In this document: in pieces, positions 33,624-44,006 of the stretch
How the letters are laid out: the number at the start of each line of letters is the position of its first letter
Numbering within the stretch: position 1 is the first letter of the stretch
Assembly (NCBI GenBank): GCA_014529385.2
Contig: CM043968.1
Span: 127,805,018-127,869,017, forward strand
Direction: 5' to 3'
Origin: Adiantum capillus-veneris
Lineage: Eukaryota > Streptophyta > Polypodiopsida > Polypodiales > Pteridaceae
DNA length: 64,000 nt
Program-made: the position numbers and the translations under genes
Notes under the pieces: model-generated
What the model saw: the letters and a program-made list of their open reading frames with translations, nothing else
Databases searched by the model: none
What the model was told of the DNA's origin: nothing

Positions 33624-33657
<34 letters not shown>
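32752..33657. repeat. Five long GA/CT tracts upstream of the MIZ1-like gene
   Basis: Plus-strand (GA)n at 32,752-32,791, (CT)n at 32,881-32,924, 33,082-33,118 and 33,196-33,230, and (AG)n at 33,627-33,657. They lie in the presumed 5' UTR and promoter. GAGA tracts of this kind are bound by plant BPC/BBR factors. The tracts face both ways, so they could pair with one another. Confidence 0.9.
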
Positions 33658-33659
<2 letters not shown>

Positions 33660-33847
33660 CGGGATCCAGGGAGCACGATCGTTGCACGTTGGGAAACGAT
33701 TTCCCACTGTCGTTGTAACTTGTACCCCGGTCCCCAAGTGCTTGGACGGACGATTTGGCCTATGTGCTCACGGAAAGCCTAGATATAATTATTCACAGGC
33801 ATGGGGAGATGGGATCAGGGCCTAGGGCCAGACACCAATTATCGTGA

Positions 33848-34060
33848 AGGGTTTTTCTTTGGAGAATTACCTACAACTTTGAAATTACAACACACACACT
33901 CGGTCTCGTAGGTGGAGGCAACCCAACTAGTCACATAAGGTTGGCCACCCATCATGAGGACTAGCGAACAACCCTTAAGGGCTACATGTCACACGAGCTA
34001 TCAAAGGGTTTGAACCCAAGACCTTAGACACAAGGGGCTTTTGCTCTACTAATTGATTAT
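33848..34060 (-). mobile_element. tRNA-derived SINE-like unit
   Basis: On minus, a tRNA-like head (TTAGTAGAGCAAAAG, then TGTCTAAGGTCTTGGGTTCAAACCC reduced here to its B box GGTTCAAACC at 34,007-34,016) is followed by a tRNA-unrelated body. This is the layout of plant SINEs transcribed by RNA polymerase III. No clear poly(A) tail or TSD was found. Confidence 0.45.
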
Positions 34061-34479
34061 GATGAAGAGTTGCATCACAGCTTGAAACCTTTCAAAGAGA
34101 GATCAAAAGGCTAATTTTGCAGGAAGGCTAGCAACATTAAGCTAATTGCATCGAGTCCTTCGCAAAAACAACAGAGAGGAGCCATTCTAACCCTTCTAAA
34201 ATCGGTAGAATTAGAGATGGTTGGGGGCCCGGGGGGGAGGGGATTAAGCTGGCAAGAGCACGAGGGGGTTGACCTCTGCCTATGCGAAATCCCCCAAAGC
34301 CTCAAAGATTGAAAGTGTAAGCATTCTACAAGGCACAATGTTGAATGGCTATCTCTCACAAGGAAAACTTGGCTATAGCTCATGAGTTCTTAACAAATAT
34401 TTTCTATGGGCTCCCCAAGAGATCTAAGAAAGTACAAGAAACCAAAGCTAAAATAACACAAGTGAAAACGAAGATTGTG
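34061..34479. other. Unassigned spacer before element J
   Basis: No gene or repeat recognised, apart from a G-rich run (GGGGGCCCGGGGGGGAGGGG) at about 34,224-34,241. Confidence 0.3.
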
Positions 34480-35420
34480 GCTCCCAATAGCACCCGTCCT
34501 CTTGATCGGACTCTTTCTATTGGGTTTAGACTTTGTAGGCCCAATTAGCTGGTACCTCGTAACACTCAATCTTGATATATTATTGTTTCCATTGACTACG
34601 TGACAAAGTGGGCGGAAGCCAAGGCGACACGCAAGGCTGATGCAAGGTCAACTGCTGAGTTTCTCTTTGAGAACATTATTACACGATCTGGTTGTCCCCT
34701 TGAGATTGTGAGTGACAACGGTACTCATTTTATAAATAAAGTGATAAAGAAACTCACGACAACCTTCATGATAGCCCACCATAAGTCTACACGTTATTAT
34801 CCACAAGAAAATGGCCAAGCTGAGAGAACTAATAAGACTTTGATTTCTATCTTGACCAAAGCAATGGAAGTTTTTCGCACATATTGGGATTTGAAGCTAA
34901 CATTAGCTCTATGGGCTTATGTACTGCTTACAAAGTGTCTATTAATTGTACACTATTCAAGATGGTATATGGCCACGAAGCAATTATGCCATGGGAGTTT
35001 GTAATTCCTAGTCTGCGGGTAGCTTCACAAGAAGGTTGGGATGGTTACCCTTTAGTTGAGCGTTTATACATCCTTGAGAGGTTAGAAGAAGAAAGACAAT
35101 TGGCTCTGCAAAATGCAATTGTGGAAAAGGTTGGAGAAAGAAATGGTTTGACCGTCATTTAAAGAACAAGGATATCAAGGTTGGGGATAAAGTCCTTATG
35201 TATGGAGTGCAGAAAAAGTTGAAATATGCGAGAAAATGACCATGTAGAGTATGCGAAATCACCCCACAAGGTACCATTCGTGTGGAAACTCTTGATGGAG
35301 TTGAAACCATTGGATTCCTCAATGGGAGTAAATTTAAAAGATACTATGATCCTTTAAGCCAAGAGGAGCTACGTGCCATCCATGAAAAAAAGGCTGCCAA
35401 GGCATAAGCAAAATTGAAAA
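34480..35420 (+). pseudogene. pol: Element J integrase, 5'-truncated and decayed
   Basis: Begins at the conserved pre-integrase motif LDFVGPI (in shifted frame), then the integrase core with D (IDYVTKWAEA), D (VSDNGTHF) and E (NGQAERTNKTL). A C-terminal part follows with IKVGDKVLMY-like sequence. Several frame changes (near 34,545, 34,960, 35,160) and stops. Everything upstream (gag, PR, RT, RNase H) is missing, so the element is truncated on its left. Confidence 0.8.
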
Positions 35421-35880
35421 AGATAGAAGCTCAAGCCAAAGCTAAGGAGCGATAGCAACATATTAGATGCCAACTAGAGGCCAACCTTGGAGTTACACAT
35501 GCATTTCAAGTTGAAACAGAGGATCATTGGTTGGACTCTGACACACCTCTACGATACCCTATGGAGTTAAATAGCGCCTATGGGAAAGTGCTATATAATA
35601 CCTTATTGGACACGGGTGCTAAATATAACCTGCTATCATAGGGAGTGTGGTGTCAGTTAGGAAATCCATCTCTATCTGAGAGTACCATCCAAGTCAAGGG
35701 TATCAACAAGAAAAAAACTATTGTTTTTGGAACCTGGCACACTTCTGTCAGGTATGACAATGGGGTCGTAGCTCAAGATTTTTGGTCATGCCTGTTGGAA
35801 CTATAGAAGGCAATATAAACCTAGGATGCAAGTGGATGCTAGCAACCAAATGCACTATTGAATGGGGGATTAGGAGTGTC
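35420..35880 (+). pseudogene. Element J aspartic-protease-like domain located downstream of integrase
   Basis: The plus frame reads LDTGAKYNLLS near 35,608 (the aspartic-protease DTG motif), followed by VWCQLG. After a frame change it reads MPVGTIEGNINLGCKWM near 35,783-35,835, resembling the C-terminal part of a retroviral-type protease (usually ILGRPWM). Two stops and one frameshift break it. In Ty3 elements the protease normally precedes RT. Here it follows the integrase, either as an added second domain or through rearrangement. Confidence 0.55.
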
Positions 35881-36740
35881 ACAACACAAAAACCAACTCT
35901 TAGCCCTACCACTCAAGCGATAGTCCCTGAGATATCACCTCCTGAGGAAATACAACCCAAAACATTGCATGTCCAAGAGGTAATTGAACCATATGTACCT
36001 ATAGCCCAACTCTCTAAAGCTTCGACTTTGGTAGTTAAACCAAAGCATGAGACACAGAAGCCTCATCGTAATATAACAAAGAAAACATACAAATGGGTCC
36101 CTAGCGCTTCTTTAGAGACCATTTTTGAAGCTAAAAAACATAAGCCTTGTAAGAGACGCCCCACTCGCTCCAAAAAATGTAAGAAAACATTGAGTTGGAT
36201 TCCTAAATGACTATTGGAAGCCCAAGGCTACAATGAAGGAAATTATCAAATGTGGGTGTCTAAACGTAAATTGTGTTCTTACCTATCACCTATAGACCCC
36301 CCATGTGAGTCAAACCCTGTAACGATAAAGCCGATTGAAGACCGTGGGAAGGGAAATGTCACAGAATACTATTCATCTGATACTAAGCTAGTTTGGGTAC
36401 CCAAGTGAGAACGACTTGTATCACTCGGCTTAAACATAGAAAAATCAAATGAAGCTTCTTGTTCTTCATGTAGTTCTTCTACAGAAACACAAACTTCTTT
36501 ACAACTTCCACCTACCACCAAAATTGTGTAGAAAAACAAGGAAAGAATAGCACCTCCCATTGTAAATCTATCACTTAAAACAATGTTACAAGTAAAATCA
36601 TGGGAGAGTACCTTACCACCCTTGCAACTACATGAAATGTCTAGGATCATGAAAAACCATTGGTCAAAGTCTTCAACCATTACAACTTGGAACAATTGGT
36701 TCCAAAAGGTGACGACATTGTTCCAAAACGTATGATCTAC
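35880..36740 (+). pseudogene. Element J tail with W-x-P-K repeats
   Basis: A Lys/Thr/Pro-rich frame with recurring motifs: YKWVPSA, LSWIPK, LLEAQGYNEGNYQMWVSK, LVWVPK. It is broken by single stop codons directly after three of the motifs (at 36,208, 36,406 and 36,529). A related tail lies in element E on minus (46,690-47,400). The function is unknown. By position it occupies the place of an additional 3' ORF. Confidence 0.5.
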
Positions 36741-36756
36741 CCAAGGAAGGGGGGAG
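36741..36756 (+). other. Polypurine tract of J
   Basis: CCAAGGAAGGGGGGAG directly before the LTR start TGTTTACTG. Confidence 0.75.
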
Positions 36757-38458
36757 TGTTTACTGACATCCATCATTCACTTGATCCCCTCTTAACCTTC
36801 CTCCTTGACCTATCAATCTCCCAATCTTAGGGAATGTATATATATAGCTCTATACTAGGAAAAACAAAAATAAAAAAGTAAAGAGAAAGAGCCACAAAAA
36901 AAAAAGCTTGAAACCTACAAATTCTAGTACATGACCCAAAAATCAAAATAATACATTATGCACAAGGAAACGACCTTTTGACATTACCCTTACAATATTT
37001 GCACACTAACCAAAATCTATAAGTGTGTACAGATATGGCTAGTACGCTAGAGTTATCCACTCCTACCTTGGGTGAGAGGTACCCTCTTTACTTTTCACAA
37101 GTGTTTCACATAGTCTACTCGTTGCTTGCCTGTGAATGGGATTTGGTAGATACACTAGCGTGTGAGAATAATTTTGAGGAATTAGAATGGCTGATATGTC
37201 TCTTGACCACGATTGATCCCTACTTAGTAGAGAACATCTCTCCGATTGCACAAGCTTACCCTTTTGAGCAAGATGACTATACATGCATAGTGACATTCTT
37301 AGTGAATAACGTGCATCTAATGATGATGAAGATTTACATGATTACACGGATGGCACGTATGGTCTCACTCATGATGATTGTATTTTTCTTGAGACGATGA
37401 TGAGGATAGGGGTTAAGACTTAGGGCTACCCGCCCATCTATACAATATCATGTTCCCTTGACCCTCTAGGGGGGTTGCAAATACTTAGGTTAGGGTTCTT
37501 TATGTTGTTTTGGTTGTGTTCAATAAAAATTGGTACCTCTTCCCACTGATGTGCCTCGTAGAGGTATTCCTTGTCTTTTCTAGTGTGTACAAGAATGAAT
37601 TGTAGTAGTTGGGATTTTGAACTTCATGCAATCTTTGTTTAGTTCACTCTTCCAATTAAACACGATCATCAACACGAACAGGTGTTTCTTGTCCATTATC
37701 ATTGCCTCTTGTCTTTTTTAGCATCCATGTTTGTCTGCTTTAATTGTGATTGGTAGCACAATATCACATTTTCTTAGTATTAAACATTAGATTCAATGTA
37801 AATTTATGTCATAGTCCTTTGTTTAGATTTATAAATCAAGAAGTTTGACTAAGCTAGTTTGACCAAGATAGACATTAGAGATCTTCTCTTAATACCAGGG
37901 GAAATGCCTTCCTAATTGTCAATGGTTACCTTAGGTTCTTAATCCAATGCTATGAAGCATTGTGGGCAATGTACTAGTGCTTTCTAGTGGGCTTAATCCC
38001 TCTTGACCTTTAGCTTAAGTATTATAAAGGGATTTTACTATTGTGATGAGCTTGGGGAGGGTAAAAGTGTCAATATGACCCCCCAAAGTTACAAAATTGA
38101 AATGCAGTGAAAAACAAAAAAAACAAAAGTGCCAAAAATGTAAAAGCTTAAGCTGGGAGAGAAATCCAAGCTTGATTTGGTACTTTATTCACATGTATTT
38201 CCTATGGTACTAGAGCCCTAGAGGTTCCTAGTGTGGGCACTTTTCCTTGAAAAGCAAAAAGCCAAAGGCATACAAAATAAGCACACTGGTCAAAAATTGA
38301 ACCAATGTGGAAAACACTTTGGGGGGTCAAACAAAGGGAATAATTCAGGCAATGATTTCATATGCAATTCCTTTTATCGTAGCTTAACTAGAAGGCCTTC
38401 TAGGTATAGCCTTTAGTCAGTCCTCAGACATAAAATACTTTGCTCTCACGATTAAACA
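36757..38458 (+). repeat. 3' LTR of element J
   Basis: 1702 bp with perfect terminal repeats TGTTTA...TAAACA. It aligns with 118-1578 (element A). It includes the frameshifted LTR ORF and a 13-bp internal inverted repeat, TGACCCCCCAAAG (38,076) and CTTTGGGGGGTCA (38,317). K's LTR begins two bases later. Confidence 0.82.
37035..37400 (+). pseudogene. J copy of the LTR-internal ORF, frameshifted
   Basis: Matches the ORF at 163-585 from MASTLE to VTFLVN. Near 37,308 the frame shifts, and homology resumes in another frame with DLHDYTDGTYGL. The coding start and acidic C-terminus are both recognisable, so the reading frame was present in the common ancestor. Confidence 0.55.
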
Positions 38459-38459
38459 G

Positions 38460-38574
38460 TGACGAAGGAAATTTGGAATGGCGGCCTCTACACCAAAACA
38501 AACTCCATTGCGCCACAAGGGAAATGAGATGAGGGCACCACCTAGTCTTGGAAGCGTGGACTAGGACCGCTACA

Positions 38575-38620
<46 letters not shown>

Positions 38621-39898
38621 ACTATGAATGAAGCATTAACCGTAGTGTGTGTACAAGGAATGGATGACTTCAAACACTCCCAACACAAATAGCATATAGA
38701 TTACCAAACAATCACTCAAGGATTAACCAAGATCACATCAAGCACTCTCACACGCATATAAAACATTTCTCTTAATTAAGATAAGTAAGAGGGGGAGAGG
38801 TTACTAGCATGAAACAATTTGCACTCTAGGATGTGCAAGAATAGAGTGAATGAATGAGCTTATGGGCTCATGGTGAGTGATACAAAGGCTCAATGGGGCT
38901 GAGGGAGGCTTGAAATTACAAAGGGGAAGGCCTCTTTATATAGGAAAGAGAGTGATTAGGAGTGAGGTTAAGATCCAAGTGTAATTTGTACAAATGAAGC
39001 TTGATTAGGGACATTCAACCAATGAAGAAGCTCCTTCCAAGTGATTTGTTGACCAATTAGCTCCATCATCACTTGTGTTGTCTTCACTCCTTCCTCCATA
39101 GCTTGAGTCCAAGAGCTTCCTTATTTTAAAATGTAAAGAATCTACATAAAATCGATACATATCTAGTAATAATAGAAAGGGGTTGAATGAGAACTTATGA
39201 ATTACAACAAGATTAAGCATGACTTGAGAGGTGATTAGAAGAGGAACTTTGATGGGTTTTTGAGCTTGAGAGAGAGGAGGAAGGAGAGGAGGGTGAGAAG
39301 ACTAATGGCTGATTTTAGAGAAGGTCTCAATGTGGAAAAGGAAGGGTGTGTGTGTGTAAAGGTAGAGGGGGTGGTCTCCACCACAATTGAAAACACTGGC
39401 GTCCACCATTTTGGCCATATCTCCTAGACCGTAGATGCAAAAATTATAAAAAAAATATGGCCAGAATCTCCAGCTCATCAGCTACAACTTTGATGAAGAC
39501 AACTTTTCTTGGATCGGAGTGGAAGTATTTTTTAAAAATTCAGCAAAATCATGTGTCTGGTTTCTTCCTTTACCAAGTCTTCCACTTGGGTCCTATTTGT
39601 TTGAATCATCATATGGCTCCAAAGCCATGATGATATGAGCCAATCATGACCCTTGAATCATGGGTGCATGGCTCCACAACCACATCATATCTTTTCTTTT
39701 CACATTTACATATTTTCCCTTCCCTTTACCACTAGGTTCTCCCTCTACCTTTCACCTCCGGTGAACTAGTCAAGAAAAAATCATTTTTTTTAAATTTTTC
39801 CAAGAGGTTGTTCTCACTCTTTCTTTTATTGTAAACCTCTAGAAGCAAGGAAAACCAAAAAAATATAATAAACAAAAATTTGTGATAGGCTCGGATCA
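38460..39898 (-). repeat. 3' LTR of element K
   Basis: On minus, TGATCCGAGCC to CCTTCGTCA, 1439 bp, with ends like the C-type LTRs (TGATGC...CCGTCA). A GGTTTGGGGGGGC PPT lies before it (39,900-39,915). It includes (GA)n at 38,579-38,618 and a TATATAAAG box at about 38,934-38,942. Confidence 0.75.
38934..38942 (-). promoter_or_regulatory. TATA box of K LTR
   Basis: TATATAAAG on minus, related to the C-type LTR TATA context. Confidence 0.45.
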
Positions 39899-39939
39899 TA
39901 GCCCCCCCAAACCTGGCTAGGGGTATTTATGCCTCTAGC

Positions 39940-42335
39940 CTACTTTCTTTGATCTTGAGCTGACCTTATCCTAATGTGATAAGGCTTTAGACGCCATCCA
40001 TTTGTCCTGGTCTTGTGCACTTTACCATCAATGTCTTGAAGTCTGTAAGAGCCATTTTTGAACTTTTTGGTGACCAAGAACGGGCCTTCCCATCGGAAAA
40101 GAAACTTTCCATCCTTACGAGTGTCGAAGCGATTGTCATATCGAAGCACCAGAGATCCCTTTTTGATGTCTTTGGATACTAGCTTTTTGTTGAACTTTTC
40201 TCTGCGCTTCTCTGCTTCTTGAGAATAGTGGTTGATGGCTTCTTCACGATCCAATTGCAGCCTCTCTAGATCCATGATCCTTTGATGTACTTTCTCCTTT
40301 TGAGAGCCTACCTGGCTACCCAATATTCGAAGACTTGTTAACTTCACTTCAATGGGCAAAAGCGCCTCCTTTCCATAAACCAAATGAAAGGGTGTGTACC
40401 CTAATGTGGTTTTGAAGGAGGTTCTATAGGCCCATAGAGCTCCATTCAGGTGTTTGTCCCAATCTTGGCGCCTGGCATGTACCTGTTTGGTGAGAATTTT
40501 GCAAATGATTCCATTTACCTTTTCCACCAAACCATTGCACTGAGGGTAGTAAGGAGTAGAGTGTTGATGCTGAATATTTAGCTTCTTCATGAGTTCTCCT
40601 ACCAAGTCTGCTCTAAACCCTGGTCCTCTATCAGATAGTATTTCAAGAGGGGTGCCAAACCGGCAACAGATGTGGTCAAAGATGAACTGACTCACATCCT
40701 TAACAGTAATTCTATTGGTCGGCATAGCCTCAGCCCATCTAGTCATGTAGTCTACTCCCATGATGATGTACTCTTTACCTGACTGAGTGCGTGGTAGAGG
40801 CCCTATGGAATCAATTCCCCACTTCTCAAAGGGCCCATATACCTTTATTGGGTTCTGAGGTTCAGCTATGAGCCGTCGTGGTCCTGCTTTCTGACATTCA
40901 TCACATGTTTGACACCAGTATTTGACATCACGATGAAGACTTGGCCAAGTAAACCCAGCTTATAGAACCTTTCTACTAGTGACGTCGTGTGCAAAGTGTC
41001 CTCCGCACATATCATCGTGACAAGCTTTTAAAATCTCTTCAATTTCACTCTTCAAAGGAACTCTCCTAAGCACACCATCCTTACCAAGACAATACAAGTC
41101 ATCATTTACTATGCGATACCTGGTAGCCTTCCTAGCTAACCATCGCCTTTCCCCTGCATTCAAGTGTTTAGGAGCCTCTCCTTGCTCCAGAATGTGCATA
41201 ATATCTTCCAAGTCCTCCTTGCCTTGCTGAAGTGGAAGTTTGATGGCCACTGCTCCCACTATTGACTCATTTAACTTTGATGATGCTAGGTGGTCTGCAT
41301 CCTTGTTCTGGTCTCTTGGCACATGATGTACTTGTGCCTCCCTAAATCTCCTCATAAGAGCTTTTGCTTCTCTCATTTTAGTAGAGAGACGGGCATTTTT
41401 GCAAGCCCATGTACCTTGCATTTGCCTTACCAAAAGCATGGAGTCACCAAAAGCGTTTAATCTCTTAATTGAATTATCGAGGCACCAACAAAGGCCATGA
41501 ATTAGAGCATGATATTCTGCTTCATTGTTGGAGTGGACATCTTCTACAGTGATCCCTTCACCATGGATCCTCTCTCCCAATGGGGATAAGACCACGATGC
41601 CTGCAGCTGCCTTATCCTTGGTTCTCTTGTATGCTCCATCAAAGTAGAGGCTATAAGCATTGACCAAAGCCTCTAGAGCAGGAGGTGGTGGAAGTTCCTT
41701 TCTCTTCAAATGGAAAACTTTTTCATAGCACTTGTTTGTTAAAATGTCGGCTAAGCATGATCGAGTTGTTCTTTCAACCTGTATTGTATAATCAAACTCT
41801 TGAAGTCGCACCACCCACTTTGCTATTTTGTCAGAGATTTCCATATGTTGTAGTGCATAGGGAAACATATCCTCCACAGTGATAATTACAAACCTCTTCG
41901 GCAGCAAGTATGGCCGAAATTTGGTTACCGCAAACATGAGAGCTAACACTAGCTGTTCCATCAGGGTGTAGGCCTTCTCTGTGTTTTCCATGAGGCGGCT
42001 AGCAAAATACACAGGCCTCATAAAGGAGGTTTTTGGATCTTTTTGTAGGAGGGCAGCACCAATGGCTTCTTCTCCCACACTAGGGTTTACAAAGAATGTT
42101 TCTTCCCAACAAGGTTGGAGGATTACAGGGAGTGACCCTAACATTTTTTTAATCTCTCTAAAATGCCCTTCACTTTCTTCACTCCAAACAAGCGTCTCTT
42201 GACGAGTCAGCTGTTGTAGAGGAAATATCACTTGGGAGAGTAAGTGTATGAATCTACTCAAATATCTTAGCTTTTGCAAGAAGGAGATTAATTGTTTGAT
42301 GGAAGTTGGGGAAGGTAGATTTAGCAATGTTTCTT
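39940..42335 (-). pseudogene. pol: Element K pol (RT end, RNH, aRNH, IN), Ty3/gypsy Tat-like
   Basis: One minus frame from 42,327 to 39,940 is broken only by a TAA at 40,960. It holds the RT thumb (LRYLSRFIHLL), a Ty3-type RNase H (about 42,200-41,750), an archaeal-type RNase H (41,690-41,290; YFDGAYK, NNEAEYHALIHGL, FGDS), an integrase zinc-binding region (about 41,000-40,890) and the integrase core (VDYMTRW, SDRGPG, NGLVEK), ending at 39,940. It is clearly related to C1 and C2 but a distinct subfamily. The 5' half is missing, cut off near 42,336 by element L. Confidence 0.88.
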
Positions 42336-42344
42336 TCTTTTCAG

Positions 42345-42373
42345 GTTAACCACTTACAGATAGAAGGGGGGCA
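42345..42373 (+). other. Polypurine tract of L with duplicated LTR start
   Basis: GTTAACCACTTACAGATA (42,345-42,362) is followed by GAAGGGGGGCAT and then the same 18 bases again as LTR start (42,375-42,392). The PPT is thus flanked by a direct repeat of the LTR end. Confidence 0.75.
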
Positions 42374-42664
42374 TGTTAACCACTTACAGATACCCTATCA
42401 CCTTTGACGGATGCCTTATCACTTTATTTGAGTCATGGACTGGGCTTGTCGGTCCTATAGGTGCGTAGGTGATTGCTGATGAGAGGCGCACCACTTATCT
42501 CATTTTTACATTATGTTTCCTATGACCGGCCACTGTGGGTGCCATGTGCGAATGGGTCAAATTCATATAAAAGGTCCATGTTGACCTAAAATCCTCATTC
42601 TTGAGGGGCAATGCTAAAGAAGCGCTCTTGCTCTACCTCTACCTTCTTCTCCATTGTGCACTCA

Positions 42665-42706
<42 letters not shown>

Positions 42707-42941
42707 AGAGAGAGAGAGAGAGAGTGATCAAGCATTGTGGAGGCATTGGCGACGACAAGGCGGTTGAGCATGGCTATGGCGGTTTCCTCTTCTTTGCGGG
42801 ACGGAATCCTTCATGATGGCAAAGCATTGAGTGGTGAGTGACACTCCATTGCCCCTTTGAGCTTACTAGGATAGTCTAGTTGTGTGCTTTTAGCTATTTG
42901 TAGCTTGCACACAGTGTTCGGCAAGTTGCCAGCCTCCGACA
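42374..42941 (+). repeat. LTR of element L (B-type family)
   Basis: 568 bp from TGTTAACC to CTCCGACA. It aligns with the B LTRs by its start, the block CTTGTCGGTCC, TATAAAA at 42,566 and the GT/GA microsatellite (about 42,668-42,723). The PPT on its left shows it is a 3' LTR, but the internal region is only a few tens of bases long. Confidence 0.75.
42566..42572 (+). promoter_or_regulatory. TATA box of L LTR
   Basis: TATAAAA in the same context (CATATAAAAG) as in the B LTRs. Confidence 0.45.
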
Positions 42942-43664
42942 TGTGCGGTAGACGCGCACATCATGGAACCATGAGACTTACTAACAAGATTTCTTGCGAT
43001 CTTTAGAATTGGTATGATCAGAGTGAAACCTCTCTCTTTGCAAGCCTGTGCAACATAAGGATCACCACTCTTAATAGGTTTAAGAGATTTCCTACAAATC
43101 TCCTTCATGAGAAAACTACCAAGTACATCATTCTAGACCAACTTGCCTTTAAGCAGAGAGTTACTTATGGCTATGTAGAAAGTATCCCATGAGGAAGGTG
43201 GAGAGCATAGCAAGACTATAGACTAAACCTCTTTATCCAAATCGAGTCTTTGTGACATGAATTGAGTAAAGATAACATTGAAATCATTCAAGTTTCTAGA
43301 AACGGTGCTACCCTCTTTCATACAAAGCTCAAATAGCTTCTTCATCAAGTAAACTTTATTACTTGTAGTCTTGCTCGTATATGTGCTACATAACTTCTCC
43401 CATAAGGCATGAGAAGTAGCTTCACCAACGATAATGAAATACACTAACTTTCCAAGATGAAAACAAGTAGTGCATCTAGCTATAGCAACAAGTGATTTCC
43501 AATGGGCATTTGTGTAACCATAACCCTGTTGGCATTCAAAAAATGGCTCTCTAATTGACCTTTACGGATCAAAACATTATGAATTTGTTATTTCTAGATA
43601 CTAAACTTTGTGCCATGGAGCTTTTGGATGTTATAAATGTCTTCCTCGTACTAGAATCCATAAC
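42942..43664 (-). pseudogene. gag: Element M: Ty1/copia gag fragment
   Basis: On minus, ATG at 43,664 begins a degraded gag with the order of copia gags. Intact parts read LWEKLCSTYTSKTTSNKVYL and MKEGSTVSRNLNDFN, then a short block RRKSL-like near 43,090 (ICRKSLKPIKSGDPYVA). All have counterparts in element G (LWDSLCSAWERKSASNKVF, LTEEIHRKSL). Several frameshifts and stops. It ends at the L LTR, so everything downstream of gag is missing. Confidence 0.7.
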
Positions 43665-44006
43665 TACCAAGTGTAAGATTATGGAAAAATCCTAGGAAAA
43701 TTTAGTAGATTCTCCTTTCTCAAATTGAATTGAGAAAATGTTGTCAAAAGCATTAAAAATGCATAAACAAAGTCAACTGACTATTGATGTATCAAAAAAT
43801 GAACACAAATGACCTAAAAGACTACTAGCATGGCATCAAAAGCATCTAATCCTCTCTATATAACCCATGGTGAGGCCCCATATAAGGGTTACTCCAACAA
43901 CCTGTATCACCAAAAGGATCTCAAAATTTTGAGAATTCCCTAGCTCAGTAAAACCTCACCATGGCCAACAAAAGACTTAGCAACAAAGACTGAGGACTAT
44001 GGTCAA
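43665..44006 (-). other. 5' leader of element M up to the E insertion
   Basis: Noncoding. Rejoining it across E to 50,811 puts it directly next to a degenerate PBS and the copia LTR at 50,826-51,102. The last five bases, GTCAA, are the E target-site duplication. Confidence 0.6.

Noticed and set aside
34007-34016. tRNA gene
   Set aside because: Only a B box and a weak A box are seen. No cloverleaf could be drawn, so a SINE-like head is the better call.
37023-37400. Envelope-like gene after pol in J
   Set aside because: No signal peptide or membrane segment. The position is inside the LTR rather than between pol and PPT.
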